From: Cycas panzhihuaensis
Lineage: Eukaryota > Cycadophyta
Direction: 5' to 3'
Assembly (NCBI GenBank): GCA_023213395.1
Contig: CM041465.1
Location: 80,669,741 to 80,733,740, forward strand
Length of the DNA: 64,000 nucleotides
In this document: piece by piece, positions 43,296 through 54,039 of the stretch
Numbering within the stretch: position 1 is the stretch's first letter
Layout of the letters: each line of letters opens with the position of its first letter
Translations under genes and position numbers: made by a program
The notes under the pieces: generated by a model
Told to the model about the DNA's origin: nothing
The model's database searches: none
What the model saw: the letters and a program-made list of their open reading frames with translations, nothing else

Positions 43296-44377
43296 TCGCT
43301 TTTTAAAGAAGTTTTTTTTTCATTTCTAAACCTTATTTTTTTTAAATTTTTATTTTTTCACAAGGTTATTGGCGCTTTTTTGGCCATAACTTCCCCCTGG
43401 CTCATCGGTTTCAGACGAAACCTGCGCCATCAGATCAGAAATTTTTCGTAGATCAATTTCGACTGATCATAAGACCGATTTGGTGCCCAGTTGACCTCGT
43501 TTCACCCCTTTTAACATTGGACTTTCGAAATTTCAGCAGTTTTTACATTTTTGATAAAATCAGTTTAGAACCGATCGCTATTTATTGTTGGTAAACTGTT
43601 TTGTATCCGAATTTTTTCTATTGTGATCTACGTCATATAGACTCTAATACCCATCTTTTACTTTTATTTTTTGACTTCATTTTCACTAATATTTTAATCG
43701 CTAAAATAAGAAAATTAGTTGTTTTTGCCTATTTCTTAAACATTCTCCATAAAGCTACTTGTCACTTTTTTCACTATAACTTTTGCAATTTTTATCAGAT
43801 TTCATTTCCGTCAGCTTCGTTGGGAAGCTGACTCGTTTCTCTTCACTGTGATATATTTTTTCATATATTTTGACATATTTTGCTTATATTTCAAATCAGC
43901 TAAAGTTGAGTCATTTTATTGGCCTAAATCGCTTTTTTACACGGTTAATATATTCTTTCAAATTTTTTCAATTGGCGAGAATATTAATTACTTCATCAAT
44001 AATATTTAATCATTTTTCAACTTTTCTAAGGATTAATTAGTACTTTTATACAATTTTTGCCTACCACGCCTCTGTTAGGCTCCATAAGGAGGTCCTTTTC
44101 TTAGCATCATTCAAAACGTGACTTATTGGTATCATTTTTCAAAACCGTCTATCTTATTGGATTCACATCTCAAAGAATCTCCTTATTGATAAAATTTTAA
44201 GCTATTCGACCTCATTCAATATAGTTTTCAATCATTAAAGTTGAGCATATATATACATCCTAACAAGCTTGTCTTCGTTCACAATTTTAAAGAAAATTCT
44301 AGTTTATATCTCATTGTTTATTCAAGATTTCTACTTGATCTTATCATCATTTTCTTATTGATTAAATTACTTTCAAA
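43296..44377 (+). other. AT-rich leader of element G before gag
   Basis: No gene is recognised here. T-rich runs are common. This is the stretch directly upstream of the gag start. Confidence 0.5.
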
Positions 44378-45068
44378 ATGGCATAATTCCCTATTTTCAA
44401 TGGCCATAACTATTCACTATGGTATGATACTATGCACACTTACTTTATTGAACGTGATCTTTTGAAGTATTTACAACATGAATGTGACCTTAGCGTTAAA
44501 GAAAACTTTAGAAAAGATAATGAAGTGTTAGGTTTATTATTTTGCACTATGACTGATGATGTCTTTTCATTGGTTTCTGAATTTACAACATCTAAGTCTG
44601 TTTGGGATTTATTGATTTCCATTTATGGGGGAGATATCCCCACTGTATTTGATGAAACTTTTGATGAGCATGTGAGACAGGTGACAGAACAGGTAGATCA
44701 TAACGGCAACCCCAATGAAGATTTAGATCAAATGCAGAACCACCTTGTTGCACAAGGATTTGATCCTCCATTTGAGGGGGAGCATCATGAAGACGAATCT
44801 TATGACATAACGAAGAATGAACCTGGTGATATGACAACCGTTCAAAGCATAAAGAGTACAAAAGTTCAAGTCCAAATTACAGTTATTCATCTACTTTTGC
44901 ATCAAGTTTCATCTACCTATAGTCTTCCTACATCATTCTATAATAAAGAGATATATGTGACTATAAGGGTGAGAAGCATTGACAAAGATCAAGATTGGAA
45001 TTTCAAAGTTTTTTTCAAGTACCAGTTCCACAAGTTCAAGGAAAAGATACAAGTGTTCGTGCTGACAT
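44378..45068 (+). pseudogene. Element G gag, truncated, pol absent
   Basis: The gag start is ATG GCA TAA at 44,378, so codon 3 is a stop. The frame then reads FPIFNGHNYSLWYDTMHTYF, EHNECDLS-like text and SKSVWDLLISIYG (open from 44,432), the N-terminal copia gag domain. After residue about 66 it jumps to an acidic stretch (DETFDEHVRQVTEQVDHNGN, EGEHHEDESYDI) that resembles the integrase-RT linker of copia pol, then to a short tail ending near the PPT. The rest of gag and all enzymatic domains are deleted. The frame stays open into the 3' LTR. Confidence 0.82.
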
Positions 45069-45080
45069 TAAGGGGGAGAA
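45069..45080 (+). promoter_or_regulatory. Polypurine tract of element G
   Basis: TAAGGGGGAGAA directly precedes the 3' LTR start TGTTGGG. Confidence 0.92.
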
Positions 45081-45525
45081 TGTTGGGTGTAATGTCATCA
45101 CTCAACTCCCTCTTACCTACCGTGATTGTGCACCTCAATTTAGACATGTGATGCTCAACATGTCCGTAAGTTAAGGTAAGTTGAGTTAGTTTCATTTGAG
45201 TTAAGTTAGTATTAGTCTATTATTAATTTGAAGTCGGGGGTGGAGGAGGTTCCCTCGTCCCCCAGACTATAAATGTTAAGGGGTGTACAACCCTGGTGTC
45301 TTTAGACACCACCTACTTTTGAGGAAGATTTGGAATACTCATTCTACTACAATGGATTGAACAACAAGGCTCTCATGTGTTATGCTATTGTAATTGGTGA
45401 TACACTGTTGTATTAATGCAATACTAGTTTATGCTTATTTGATATATGTTCTAATCTGTTAGTTTGCAAGCATATTTTTCTTTCATTTGGTATCAGAACA
45501 TTGTGGCTCCATATTTTTTCCATCA
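45081..45525 (+). repeat. 3' LTR of element G
   Basis: It matches 39,915-40,362 and is followed by the TSD AGGCA at 45,526-45,530. It carries TATAAAT at 45,268-45,274. Confidence 0.95.
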
Positions 45526-46760
45526 AGGCAGAGATACCAAGCTCTTGCATGACACGCAAGGGCATGGCATTGACAGAGGAACCGTTGTTAACAACAGTCC
45601 TTTGAAGGGTACAGTCGGGTGTATCGATAGTGATAGTGAATAGGAAGTTCCACTGACGTTCCCTTTCACTAGCGGGAGGAAGATCCTTAGGATCAAATGA
45701 AATAACGGGTCCACAACTTTGGGTAATGCCCAAAGTGTGGACAGGCACATCACTCGATCCTAAAGCTTCTAGGAGGAGGGCCCACTGCTTAGGATAACTC
45801 CTCAAAACGTCCATCAAGGACATTCCTGCGACGACAGTATGAAGCTCGTCCATGATGGAGAAGGGCATACCCTTCGTCATAGGCTGGGTAAGTGCCCTTA
45901 AGAAATCGTAACGACCTGGGTGTACAGGAATAGCCTTGGGAAATGGAGGTATTGCTGGAGGAAAGTTCTCTGGAAGAGGGTCAGAAGGAGCGAAAGAACA
46001 AGAAGCTCCCGATGCTTCCTTGGCGGCCTGAGACCGCGTAAGGACGCAGGAAGGAGTTACTTCAAGCAACTGGATCACCTTCTTCCCCTTGTTCTGGGGT
46101 CGCGAAGGTGATGGGGTGCGACGGCTAGGAGAACGAGAGGAAGAAGACGAGTTCCAGGCACCCTTCCCTTTCTCGCGTGAAGGACAGGACTCAGGCGATC
46201 TTCCTTGGTTCTGGTTATTCTTGGCTTGGGTGTTGCGATCGCGTTCCTCATGTTTAGGGAACGGATCCTTGTAAACTAGTTGGTCCAAATTAGGCCTTGA
46301 GGCCCGTCTGGGGGAAGAATCACGTCGAGGGGCATCCTTAGGATGCTGAGCCCTATAACGCAAATCATCGTGGAAGCACTCCCCATGAATGGAGCACCAC
46401 TTCTTCTCAAGCGGAGTGTCTGACCTTCTCGCTTGAGAGGACTGGGCGTTTCCATTCCTGGGGAGAGGAGCTTGGGTTGTTTGTTGGACTTGTTTGTTGG
46501 AAGTAGGAGATGAAGGAGCCTGAAGCTTGAGTTCCTTCATCGTACGCTTGAACAAGCGTATGGCTGATGTGAGAGGGTCTAAAGTCCTCTCAGTCGGATG
46601 AGAGGAAGACTGGGTAGGTTGTGAAGGTTTGGTATCTTTGGTTGGGGGTGGTGCCTCACGACGCTGTGAGGGCTTAAGAGGTTTCTTGAGACCCGCTTAG
46701 ATCTCAATAGCCTCCAACGCCAAACATTTGGCGATCGCGGAGTCGCATTCGCCCCCATTT
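45526..46760 (-). pseudogene. Tat gag C-terminus and protease N-terminal half
   Basis: The minus strand is open from 46,555 to the G insertion. It has a basic Ser/Pro/Arg-rich part (SSPRRASRP, SSSSRSPSRRTPSPSRP), CSIHGECFHDD (a CxxH knuckle remnant), then LPPASERERQWNFLFTITI and LQRTVVNNGSSVNAMPLRV. That last block is the protease active site, where the family has D-N/T-G-S; here the catalytic Asp reads Asn. The rest of the protease is on the other side of G (39,914 and below). Confidence 0.87.
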
Positions 46761-48381
46761 TAAGGACTTCCACATGCCCTTTGGGACGAAGTGCATTGAC
46801 GAAGAGGTCTCGCTTCAACTCCTTAGGCAATGTTGCCTTAGTGGAGTGAAGCAAGTCGTAAAATCACCGCACAAAGTTACGATTCATTTCATCATGACCT
46901 TGTTTGAGCAAAAGGAGCGACTTCATTTCGCTCTCGAATGGACGGGCTACATCAAAATAGTTGATGAACTCATCCACCAATTGTTGGAATGAATGGATGG
47001 AATGTGCAGGGAGACGTTAGAACCACTTGAGGGCGTCACCCTGCAAAGATCACGAGAATAATTTTATTAAAATGTGGTCATAAGCCCAGTAATCGATGCA
47101 TGCCATAGAAAAGCTATGCACATGCTCCATCGGGTCTTGCAATGAAGTTTCGTCGAATCTAGGAACTTTAGGGGGATGAGGCGGCAGATTGGTTCTTAAT
47201 GCCTCAATGGATAGGGGGGTTGACCTAAAGTCCATGAAGGGGCGTGCCCTCGCCTGGACTATAGGATCAACGAATGTCGTAGTAGGTAACGAACAATGTG
47301 CGGATGGGGATGGCACACCCATCCCTCCTTGAGGAAATGCCCCCTGCTAGGAAGGGGCATGGGGATAGGTGCCTTGGAAGGGAGTTGGGTTCCCTTGCGA
47401 AGGCACAATAAATGGAATCACACTGGATGAAGGACAAGATGGATGCGGAACCGAGTTTTGCCCATATGGGCCACCCATAGGTGGAGCGACCCCATATGGG
47501 TGTAGCGGATCCACCCCATAAGCTGGGAGATGGCTTCCTCTACCCTGCCCCCAAGGTTGAGAAGTATACCCTGGGGGAACGTAGAAGGAAGCACCAACGT
47601 GTTGGTTTTAAGAGTGTGTAGGGGCGGGTCCCACATGACTGGTAGTTAAGAGGCTAGTAGGACCGACGGGCCTACTAGGAAAGGTATGCACCACATTAGG
47701 GTATGGCACATTAGTTTGGCTAGGGATGGGTATGCTAACCTTCAATTGAGGGAAAGGCATACCACGGGAGGATCCCGAAACACTAGGACCTCGATGAGAA
47801 ACGGAAGGCGCAACATGTACTCCCACTACAGGAATAGGAAAGGAGCGGGACACATGCGTAGGCACAAAGGGATTTGTTATCAAAGGAAGAGTAGATGAGG
47901 ATGAGGCATGCGGGGGAGGAGCGGAAGAAGAAGGGGCTCCTCCACGAAGAGCACCCTCAAGCCATCCAAGACGCGGTTGCAAGCGTGTCGTGCGACGACA
48001 CTCGTTAAGAGCTTCAACTACGTCAAAGGGAGGGGTTCCTACATACTCGTAAGAGGTAGTTGGGACCTCGAACAAGGTAGGTCCCTCGGGATATTCCTCA
48101 TAAGAGTCACCAATTAAGTGGTAAGTCTCAAGAGGAACGGATCCTTCTACTATATGGGTAGAGGGATGGACGTCAAGTGAGTGATGTTGGTCACTCGGGT
48201 AATAAAGGGGTTCATCACCCTCTTGGGTGGACCCTGGAATAGAGGAAGGAAAAACATGGGTTTCTAAGGTTGAGGTGTGGTAGGCCCAATCAGAAGAGTA
48301 TCCTTCCATAGTCAAATCAGAATCTGACAAAGGAAGAGGGCGATACTCGGGGTTTTCTAACAATGGAGGTAGACCGCGCAA
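46761..48381 (-). pseudogene. Tat gag N-terminal and capsid regions
   Basis: The 257-codon open piece 48,381-47,608 is Ser/Pro/Thr-rich (VPTTSYEYVGTPPFDVVEAL, then Ala/Ser/Pro runs). The capsid-like core follows in the minus-strand pieces 47,322-47,050 (LRTNLPPHPPKVPRFDETSL, EHVHSFSMACIDY) and 46,854-46,579 (HSTKATLPKELKRDLFVNAL), separated by stops. This is the retrotransposon gag layout (PKFDGT..P..H...F, W in the middle, then a helical C-terminal part). Frameshifts near 47,600 and 46,760 break it. Confidence 0.82.
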
Positions 48382-48576
48382 GCGACGGGAAAAGCGTCGT
48401 ATGCAAGGTCAACTAACAATGTTAGGAAAAAGGAAAGGGCGGTAAAGTCACACACGTTGGGGGCTGCCCAATGAAGAGATCGAAATAGGTGAAAAAGATC
48501 ATAAAAGGGTAGCAAAACCAATGGAAGAGAGCAGAAACTAGCTCCCTTCTTGGCGGGTCCCCAAGATGGTCACCGG
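48382..48576 (-). promoter_or_regulatory. Tat leader and candidate PBS
   Basis: After the 5' LTR the minus strand reads CCGGTGACCATCTTGGGGAC (from 48,576 down). This resembles the TGGCGACTCCACTGGGGA-type PBS seen in Tat/Ogre elements but with several changes, so the tRNA cannot be named. The rest is a short leader before gag. Confidence 0.5.
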
Positions 48577-51298
48577 TGGCTGCCGTCATGGGATAGCTAC
48601 CTAACTAAATAGGTATGGTAAGAGCGGGTGATAATATGATCGAGAAAGAGACTTATAAGTAGGGTAAATACCATGCAGGGTGCCCCGTGCGCCAGACCGT
48701 GAGTTTGGGACCTGTAATGGAATATAGCTACTAAAGGGTGATCCCCCCACTTCGAACAAGAGGTGAGGAGGCATAGGGTTAGCCTGGGTTGACCTAAGGG
48801 AAGGATCTTCCCACCCTTGGATGGTCGGAAGGGGACGGAAAGGAACCTCCGAGGGTTTTCCTAGAAGAACGGGAAACGAGGAAAGATAGGCAAGCAACTA
48901 GCCTATGGACAGGGCCACTTTGGTTATCCGGCGAAGTGGGGAACCAAAGGAAAGTAAGAGGGATGACCCAAGGAGGTGGGTCAAGGTATGCCTAAGCAAA
49001 CTAACCAAACACACAAGTAATAAGGAGAGCAGGAAGCTTGCACGACAAAGGGAAGGGAAAGGTGAAAAGGAGCAGTTCCTAAGACCTTTTCCTACGAGTA
49101 AAGAAGATGTATGCAATGAAATAAATAAAGCATGAACCAAAAGCAAAGTTAATTTCCCCTTTTGATTTCCAATGAGTTAATTACTACTTATGTAAAGGAA
49201 ACTCAAAAGGAAAGAGTGGTAGGGTGGAGCGAAGCGTGTACCTGGACCGGAAGCGTGTTGTGATGATGGCGCTCCCAAGGGACACCAAAACTACTCCATA
49301 AGGCACGGTGGTTGTGAAACGTCGCAGCGGGTTGAAATAAGGGGCTCTCTTACCTTCCCCGAAAAAATACTAAAGTAAAAATTAAGGAAAGAAAGAAACC
49401 AAATACTAGTAATAAATGAAGGATGAAAGTACAATATGCATAGGAGCACTTGCTAGCAACGGGACGAGCGGAAAAGACCCTTCGCGCTCTCTAAGTACCT
49501 GCAAGCAAACGACAACCTCCCCCTTTCCGGAGAAAGGGTACTAACATGCAATGACAAGATCCTAACAATACATGTCTATGTAATACAAATATAAACTTAA
49601 ACACGTATATGTTAACATCAACACAATGATGATAATATGTAAAGGAGGACAACCAAAGTAAAAGGAAAGTAACCGGTAAGCCTCGGAGTGGCCCACCTCC
49701 CGCAAAGAACAACCCTAACCTCCCCCAAAAGCCACAAGGCAGTGAGGGCAAGGCTAAGAAGGATGGCTGGAAATAGTAGCAAGGGAGTTGAAAGGATCCA
49801 AAGAAAACCTACGGCAAGCCGGAGTGCTATGAAGAGAAAACCAGGCTGCCGGGAAAAGAGTTGGGCAAAGAACAAGCGGTTGGGACTTATGTGAGTTGCC
49901 CAGACCTAAGCACAAGCCCCCAAACCAGCGCTGCAATATGTGACAGTGATGATTTCAGCAGCTAAGGAAGGGCCAACAAACCCTTGTTTGAGTGCCAAGG
50001 ACAACAGGAGGTAAGAGGGAAGGTTTAGGGGGCTTAAAGCCGCTTGAGGAGCGTGGAAGGTGGTGCGGAATCTACCCAGCTCTCTCCCAAACCCTATGTC
50101 AACCCTCTATGCCACTGCCTTAAGCAATAAATGCAGGCAAGGAGGCACTATAATAGGGGTAAAATAGTCCAATATAAAGAGGAAAACAACCCTCACAAAG
50201 ACAAGCAAAGAGACACACAAGATAGGGTATCAATTGCATAAGGAAAATAACTCAAATCAATGAATACCTGAGAGGAAGAGGAGAGGTGCTTGCCTCAGCC
50301 AAGGGCTGGTAAGGAGAGGCTGAGAAATCAGCCCAAAATCGGTGGTGTAAAGGTGTTTGGGACCCTGCTAATGGAGTTGGAGGAAGAACACCTGCACTTG
50401 GAACGCTTGATGGCTGCCCGGGGTAAGAATCCGTTGAGATCTCTCCAAGGGGCCCTCTCCAAGGTGTGTGAGGGGCTGGGAAGATGTCTTAGCTGCACTA
50501 AAGGAGAGTTAGGCGCTAGAGGAGAGACACAGGTCCTATAGTAGCAGCAAGGCAATAGAGAATAGAAGAGCACAGCATGGTTTCCTTGAGGAGCAATCCA
50601 AAAAGTGAGCCAAAAGTTCTCAAAAATGAGTAGATCATAACTTAAGTACCCAACCAAAACCCTAAAGCGAGTGATTAGGGCGCGGTTGGCAGCGAGTTAA
50701 GTCGCGAGACACGTGGCAATTTCACAATAAATGCGAAATTACCATAGCAGATTTTGAAAAATAAATTGGAACAGTCATACCGTCGCAAAATCTATGGTAC
50801 CGCGGATTTCTGGCGGTACCGTGAAAATCGTGGCGGTATTCACTCGGAGGTAAAAACAGGCCTGGCTAGCCAGTCTGGGCTGAGGGAAGATGACAAAAAG
50901 GGCCAATAAGGGGTTGAGACACCTACCCGGGGGTAAACAAACCAACAAACAGCTCCAAAAGGGCAAAAATAGGGCTCAAATGGTGTGGCAAGTCAACCAA
51001 ACGATGACGGGTCATCACACAGGCGGAGGTGGCGCAAGCCAAGTGGATCTTGGAGCGAGGAGGGCAGAATGTGGGAAGTGGAGTGGCCACCAGGGTGCCA
51101 CACTTGCTGGGAGTGTGCCCCTGCTATAGTCGTCATAAGCTAAAATAAGTGTAGACAAAGACAAAGTCGTCTACAAAGCCACAAACATGTAGACATACAA
51201 GCAAACACTCATCAAAAGGGAGCGATGATAAGGTGAGAAACATACCTGCACTTACCTAAGTTGGTAAATCCATATCCATACCCGGAAGCCAGGAAACA
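48577..51298 (-). repeat. 5' LTR of the Tat element (about 2.7 kb)
   Basis: On the minus strand it runs from TGTTTCCTGGC at 51,298 to GCAGCCA at 48,577 and aligns with 28,848-31,563. The two copies differ by scattered transitions and small indels (over 90 percent identity by eye). Frames open in one copy are often broken in the other. The right flank 51,299-51,303 is the second GCTTC. Confidence 0.9.
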
Positions 51299-51360
51299 GC
51301 TTCAAACTAACAACATAATTTTGAAAATATTAAATATATATGCTTATTACACATTGAACC

Positions 51361-51379
51361 TTATGACTCTAATATCATA
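51361..51379 (-). promoter_or_regulatory. PBS of element B
   Basis: The minus strand reads TATGATATTAGAGTCATAA right after the LTR end CTAACA. GATATTAGAGTC is an iMet-type PBS with C-to-T and G-to-A changes. Confidence 0.7.
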
Positions 51380-51566
51380 TGTTAGAAAATAAAAGAGTAA
51401 TCATGCATAATAAGTATAAATAAAGAGATCAAATAACCATGTACTATGAAAGCATACAAACAGAATTGGTGGAAGAATATACATCCCTCAAGAAGTTTTC
51501 ATTAATAATAAGTATATATATAGTAATATTGACCTCTTTATGGACCAATTAAAATAGTTATTATTA
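51380..51566 (-). repeat. 5' LTR of element B, first part
   Basis: Plus-strand text TGTTAGAAAATAAAAGAGTA onward matches 26,757-26,945. The match ends at 51,566, exactly where element A starts, and resumes at about 53,924. Confidence 0.85.
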
Positions 51567-51810
51567 TGATATTCCACCATATAAAGTTATTCTTACTATA
51601 ATTATCCCACATGCATAAGTCTAAGAGATGGACAATCTTAATAGCCCCATATATATGTATGTAATATATGAGTGGGAACATCATGGAGTATTTATAATCT
51701 CACGTTAATGAATGTTCTTTGGAACTTCATCTCCTTCTTTATCTTTTGTCTATCATTTTCTATTTCTATTTCTCTATGTTGAATGGTTATAGGATTATGT
51801 CTATAGTAAT
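51567..51810 (+). repeat. 5' LTR of element A
   Basis: It starts TGATATTCCACCATATAAAG. The first 80 bp recur at 53,770-53,850 (TTATCCCACATGCATAAGT is in both). Its end is set by the PBS-like sequence after 51,810 and is approximate. Confidence 0.7.
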
Positions 51811-51828
51811 TAGTATCAAAGATGTAGG
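51811..51828 (+). promoter_or_regulatory. PBS of element A
   Basis: TAGTATCAAAGATGTAGG resembles TGGTATCAAAGC with a G-to-A change in the second position. This makes it an iMet-type PBS. Confidence 0.6.
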
Positions 51829-52504
51829 AGGTATCATTAAGGGTTTGAAAGCATATTTAATAGAATAAATGCTGACATTTTTTAAAAATAATGGTGAATT
51901 TAAGATGAAATAGCTTGTCCTATAAATTTTGAATGGTTGTACTATATATTTTTAGGTGAAAGTATGAAAATTACAATAGAATTAATTTTGGCCTACTTTT
52001 CTATCATTATATTTCTAGGATAGATTTGCTACCTCAACTTCAAAGAGTCATAACTTTGGCTATAGGTCTCCAAATGACCTCAATTTTTTTTTTATTATGT
52101 GTGTTTTTCAATTTAATTTCTAATGGAAGTAGTTTGAAATTGATTAGATTTTAGAGTAAGACATTATTAGTATTTTACCAATAAGTATTATTATAGTCCC
52201 GAGAAACCCTAGTAGTAAAATTTTTAAAAGGGTCATAAATTTTGATCTAGATATCATAATTTAATTTCATATAAACCATGAGAAATATATTTCAAAGATC
52301 GTTATTCTAATCTATATTGTATGTAGTTTTTAGCTACATGTGTGTCTGTGTGTGTGTGTGTGTAGTTTTAATGATAAAATTTTTAAATTTAAGAGTTTCA
52401 TATCGTATTTTTCTTGGTCATTTAAACTTTAGTAATAAAACCATTGCTCTTGAGGCCTAATATTTATTTTTATATCAAACTTAGCGGATAACTAGCTATA
52501 AACA

Positions 52505-52870
52505 TTGTTGGAGTATCCTAGTCCCTCTTAGGTGTTACCAAACTTGACTTTTTGATTCATGGGTGGGTGGATGTGGGCTTATTCCTAGGCCTTCTTTTAG
52601 TAGTGGCTCCCTCTCCACTAATACCTCGAGGTTTTTATATGATGGTAAATGCTAAGTGGTAACACAGTGGGGGTCTATTGTTTAAGTCACTTTTAGTTCA
52701 ATATGTGGGTGGGTGTTCAAGTATCATAACCCCTCTTAGGCATTTCCAAACATGATCTTTTGATTCATGGCTGGGTGGATGTGGACTTATTCCTAGGCCT
52801 TGTTAAGGAAGTGGCTCCCTCTCCACTAAGACCTTGAGGTTTTGGTGTAATGGTAAATTCTATGAAACAC
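52505..52870 (+). repeat. Direct duplication, about 209-bp period
   Basis: Unit 1 (from about 52,512) and unit 2 (from about 52,721) share CCCTCTTAGG, TTTTGATTCATGG, GGGTGGATGTGG, CTTATTCCTAGGCCTT, GTGGCTCCCTCTCCACTAA and GAGGTTTT. They differ at scattered sites, so the duplication is old. Confidence 0.85.
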
Positions 52871-52949
52871 CCCCTAATCTCTCTTACATCCATATTATTA
52901 TGGATATAGAAAGGCCCAACCCATGTATCTTTAATATAGATGGGACCCA

Positions 52950-53300
52950 TGGGACTCTTTATATAGATGATTAGGTTATAATTATGTATGTATATTTAGA
53001 AGTATTAAATGATAACTACTACAAAAATAAAGAGATGACTAAAGTAGCCTTATTGTATTTACAAGAAGGGGCTTACCTTTGGTGTAAGGATTGGTATAGT
53101 ACAACTAGTCTATTTAATGTATTTTGCTGGCTAGTAACAACTATCCATATAAAATATAATGCTTCTTAGTGGAAAGAGATATAAACCTTGAGCAAGATAA
53201 ATAAGAAGCTCATCAAATACTTGAGAAGTATAATCATACTGTAGGACAAGGAATTCTTCCTACTCCACAAAGTCAAGAACAAAAAAAGGATGATGAGGAG
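52950..53300 (+). pseudogene. Element A gag-like relic
   Basis: The open piece 52,984-53,166 reads YLEVLNDNYYKNKEMTKVAL, LYLQEGAYLWCKDWYSTTSL and FCWLVTTIHIKYNAS, then stops. LYLQ..AYLWW-type text is the middle of gypsy gag proteins (L.G.A..WW). Downstream frames (KLIKYLRSIII, KVKNKKRMM) fit the end of the domain. No zinc knuckle or pol follows. Confidence 0.6.
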
Positions 53301-53755
53301 AAAATGAATATCATGAGTAAGTAGCAAAAGTTGTTTACCACCCCCCACCACTAATTATGCCCAAGGACAAGGAAGAAAAGACATTACCAATAATTAAAAG
53401 ATAAACTAAAGTAGAACCATATTAACATCCACATTATCAAGAGGCCCAACATGACTAAACTTATTAGGCAAGACACTCATCAACTACAAATACTAGGTAA
53501 ACACAACATCCAAGCTTAATCATCAAGTCTAAGCACTAGGTAAACACAACATCTGAGCTTAAGGTTATAATATTATAAATATTCAAAGTATATCAGAGAA
53601 CATCTAGGGTGTATCAAAATCAACTTGGGATAGATAGATCCCCATTCCATGTGAAGTTTTTCTGATGACCTTCATAAGAATTATCAATTGGATAATAGTA
53701 ATAGGAGGTGGTCACATATATCATTATATTAGGATGCTTCGAGGTCGAAATATTT

Positions 53756-53768
53756 TAGGGGGAAGGGC
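53756..53768 (+). promoter_or_regulatory. Polypurine tract of element A
   Basis: TAGGGGGAAGGG directly precedes the 3' LTR start TGATATG. Confidence 0.85.
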
Positions 53769-53769
53769 A

Positions 53770-53846
53770 TGATATGATCCTCCACCATATGAGGTTACTC
53801 TTATTATAATTATCCCACATGCATAAGTATAAGAGATGGGCAACCT

Positions 53847-53850
<4 letters not shown>
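53770..53850 (+). repeat. 3' LTR of element A, truncated
   Basis: It matches the first 80 bp of 51,567-51,810. After CAACCTTAAT the sequence turns into (CT)n and the LTR match is lost. Confidence 0.75.

Positions 53851-53923
<73 letters not shown>
53851..53923. repeat. Palindromic microsatellite (CT)n(AT)n(GA)n
   Basis: About 14 CT units, about 8 AT units and about 14 GA units follow each other. The CT and GA arms are complementary, so the block can form a hairpin. It lies exactly at the junction of element A's 3' LTR and the rest of B's LTR. Confidence 0.93.
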
Positions 53924-53924
<1 letters not shown>

Positions 53925-54039
53925 TATATAATAACATGACTCTTAATATTGCCCACCTATTAAGAGTACATCAAACATGTACATCCCCTGGTTAACATAA
54001 GGGATAGTGATAACATGAATTTAATATTACATCCTAATA
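53924..54039 (-). repeat. 5' LTR of element B, second part
   Basis: Plus-strand text ACATGACTCTTAATATTG and CACCTATTAAGAGTACATC matches 26,965-27,069 in B's 3' LTR. It ends CATCCTAATA, next to TSD AAGAA (54,040-54,044). Confidence 0.85.

Larger units (their letters stand above)
39915..45525 (+). mobile_element. Non-autonomous copia-type element G with captured sequence
   Basis: It is 5.6 kb with LTRs of 448 and 445 bp, an iMet PBS, a G-rich PPT and perfect TSDs. It inserted on the plus strand into the protease gene of the minus-strand Tat element. Only a partial gag is coded. There is no protease, integrase, RT or RNase H, so it must borrow enzymes from a related copia element. The 4-kb leader holds an AGATCT-rich stretch, a U2AF-like exon on the reverse strand, a GC-rich island and a tRNA-like A/B-box pair. 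LTR similarity (about 95 percent by eye) makes it one of the youngest insertions here. Confidence 0.92.
28848..51298 (-). mobile_element. Giant Ty3/gypsy Tat/Ogre-type retrotransposon, minus strand
   Basis: This is a 22.5-kb unit, or about 16.8 kb without the inserted element G. LTRs of about 2.72 kb lie at both ends and a perfect TSD GCTTC flanks it. On the minus strand it reads gag, protease, RT, RNase H, integrase, then an antisense gene, then a second RNase H. The RT wording (CINFRDINNACPKDNF, then SGYNQIQISPED) and the extra archaeal-type RNase H are hallmarks of the Tat lineage. All pol frames are broken by isolated stops. It inserted into element B and was itself hit by element G. Confidence 0.92.
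51567..53923 (+). mobile_element. Small LTR element A, plus strand, inside B's LTR
   Basis: It has a 5' LTR (51,567 to about 51,810), PBS, a short gag-like relic, a clear PPT (53,756-53,768) and the start of a 3' LTR (53,770 on). The 3' LTR matches only for about 80 bp and then dissolves into a dinucleotide repeat. The interior (about 1.95 kb) lacks pol. A 209-bp-spaced direct duplication lies inside. Confidence 0.75.
26757..54039 (-). mobile_element. LTR retrotransposon B, minus strand, split by later insertions
   Basis: The 3' LTR is 26,757-27,069. The 5' LTR is in two parts, 51,380-51,566 and about 53,924-54,039. A perfect 5-bp target duplication AAGAA lies at 26,752-26,756 and 54,040-54,044, which ties the two ends together across 27 kb. 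Without the Tat element (28,848-51,298) and element A (51,567 to about 53,923) the unit would be about 2.5 kb, so it is a small non-autonomous element. No gag or pol was recognised in its interior. Confidence 0.85.
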
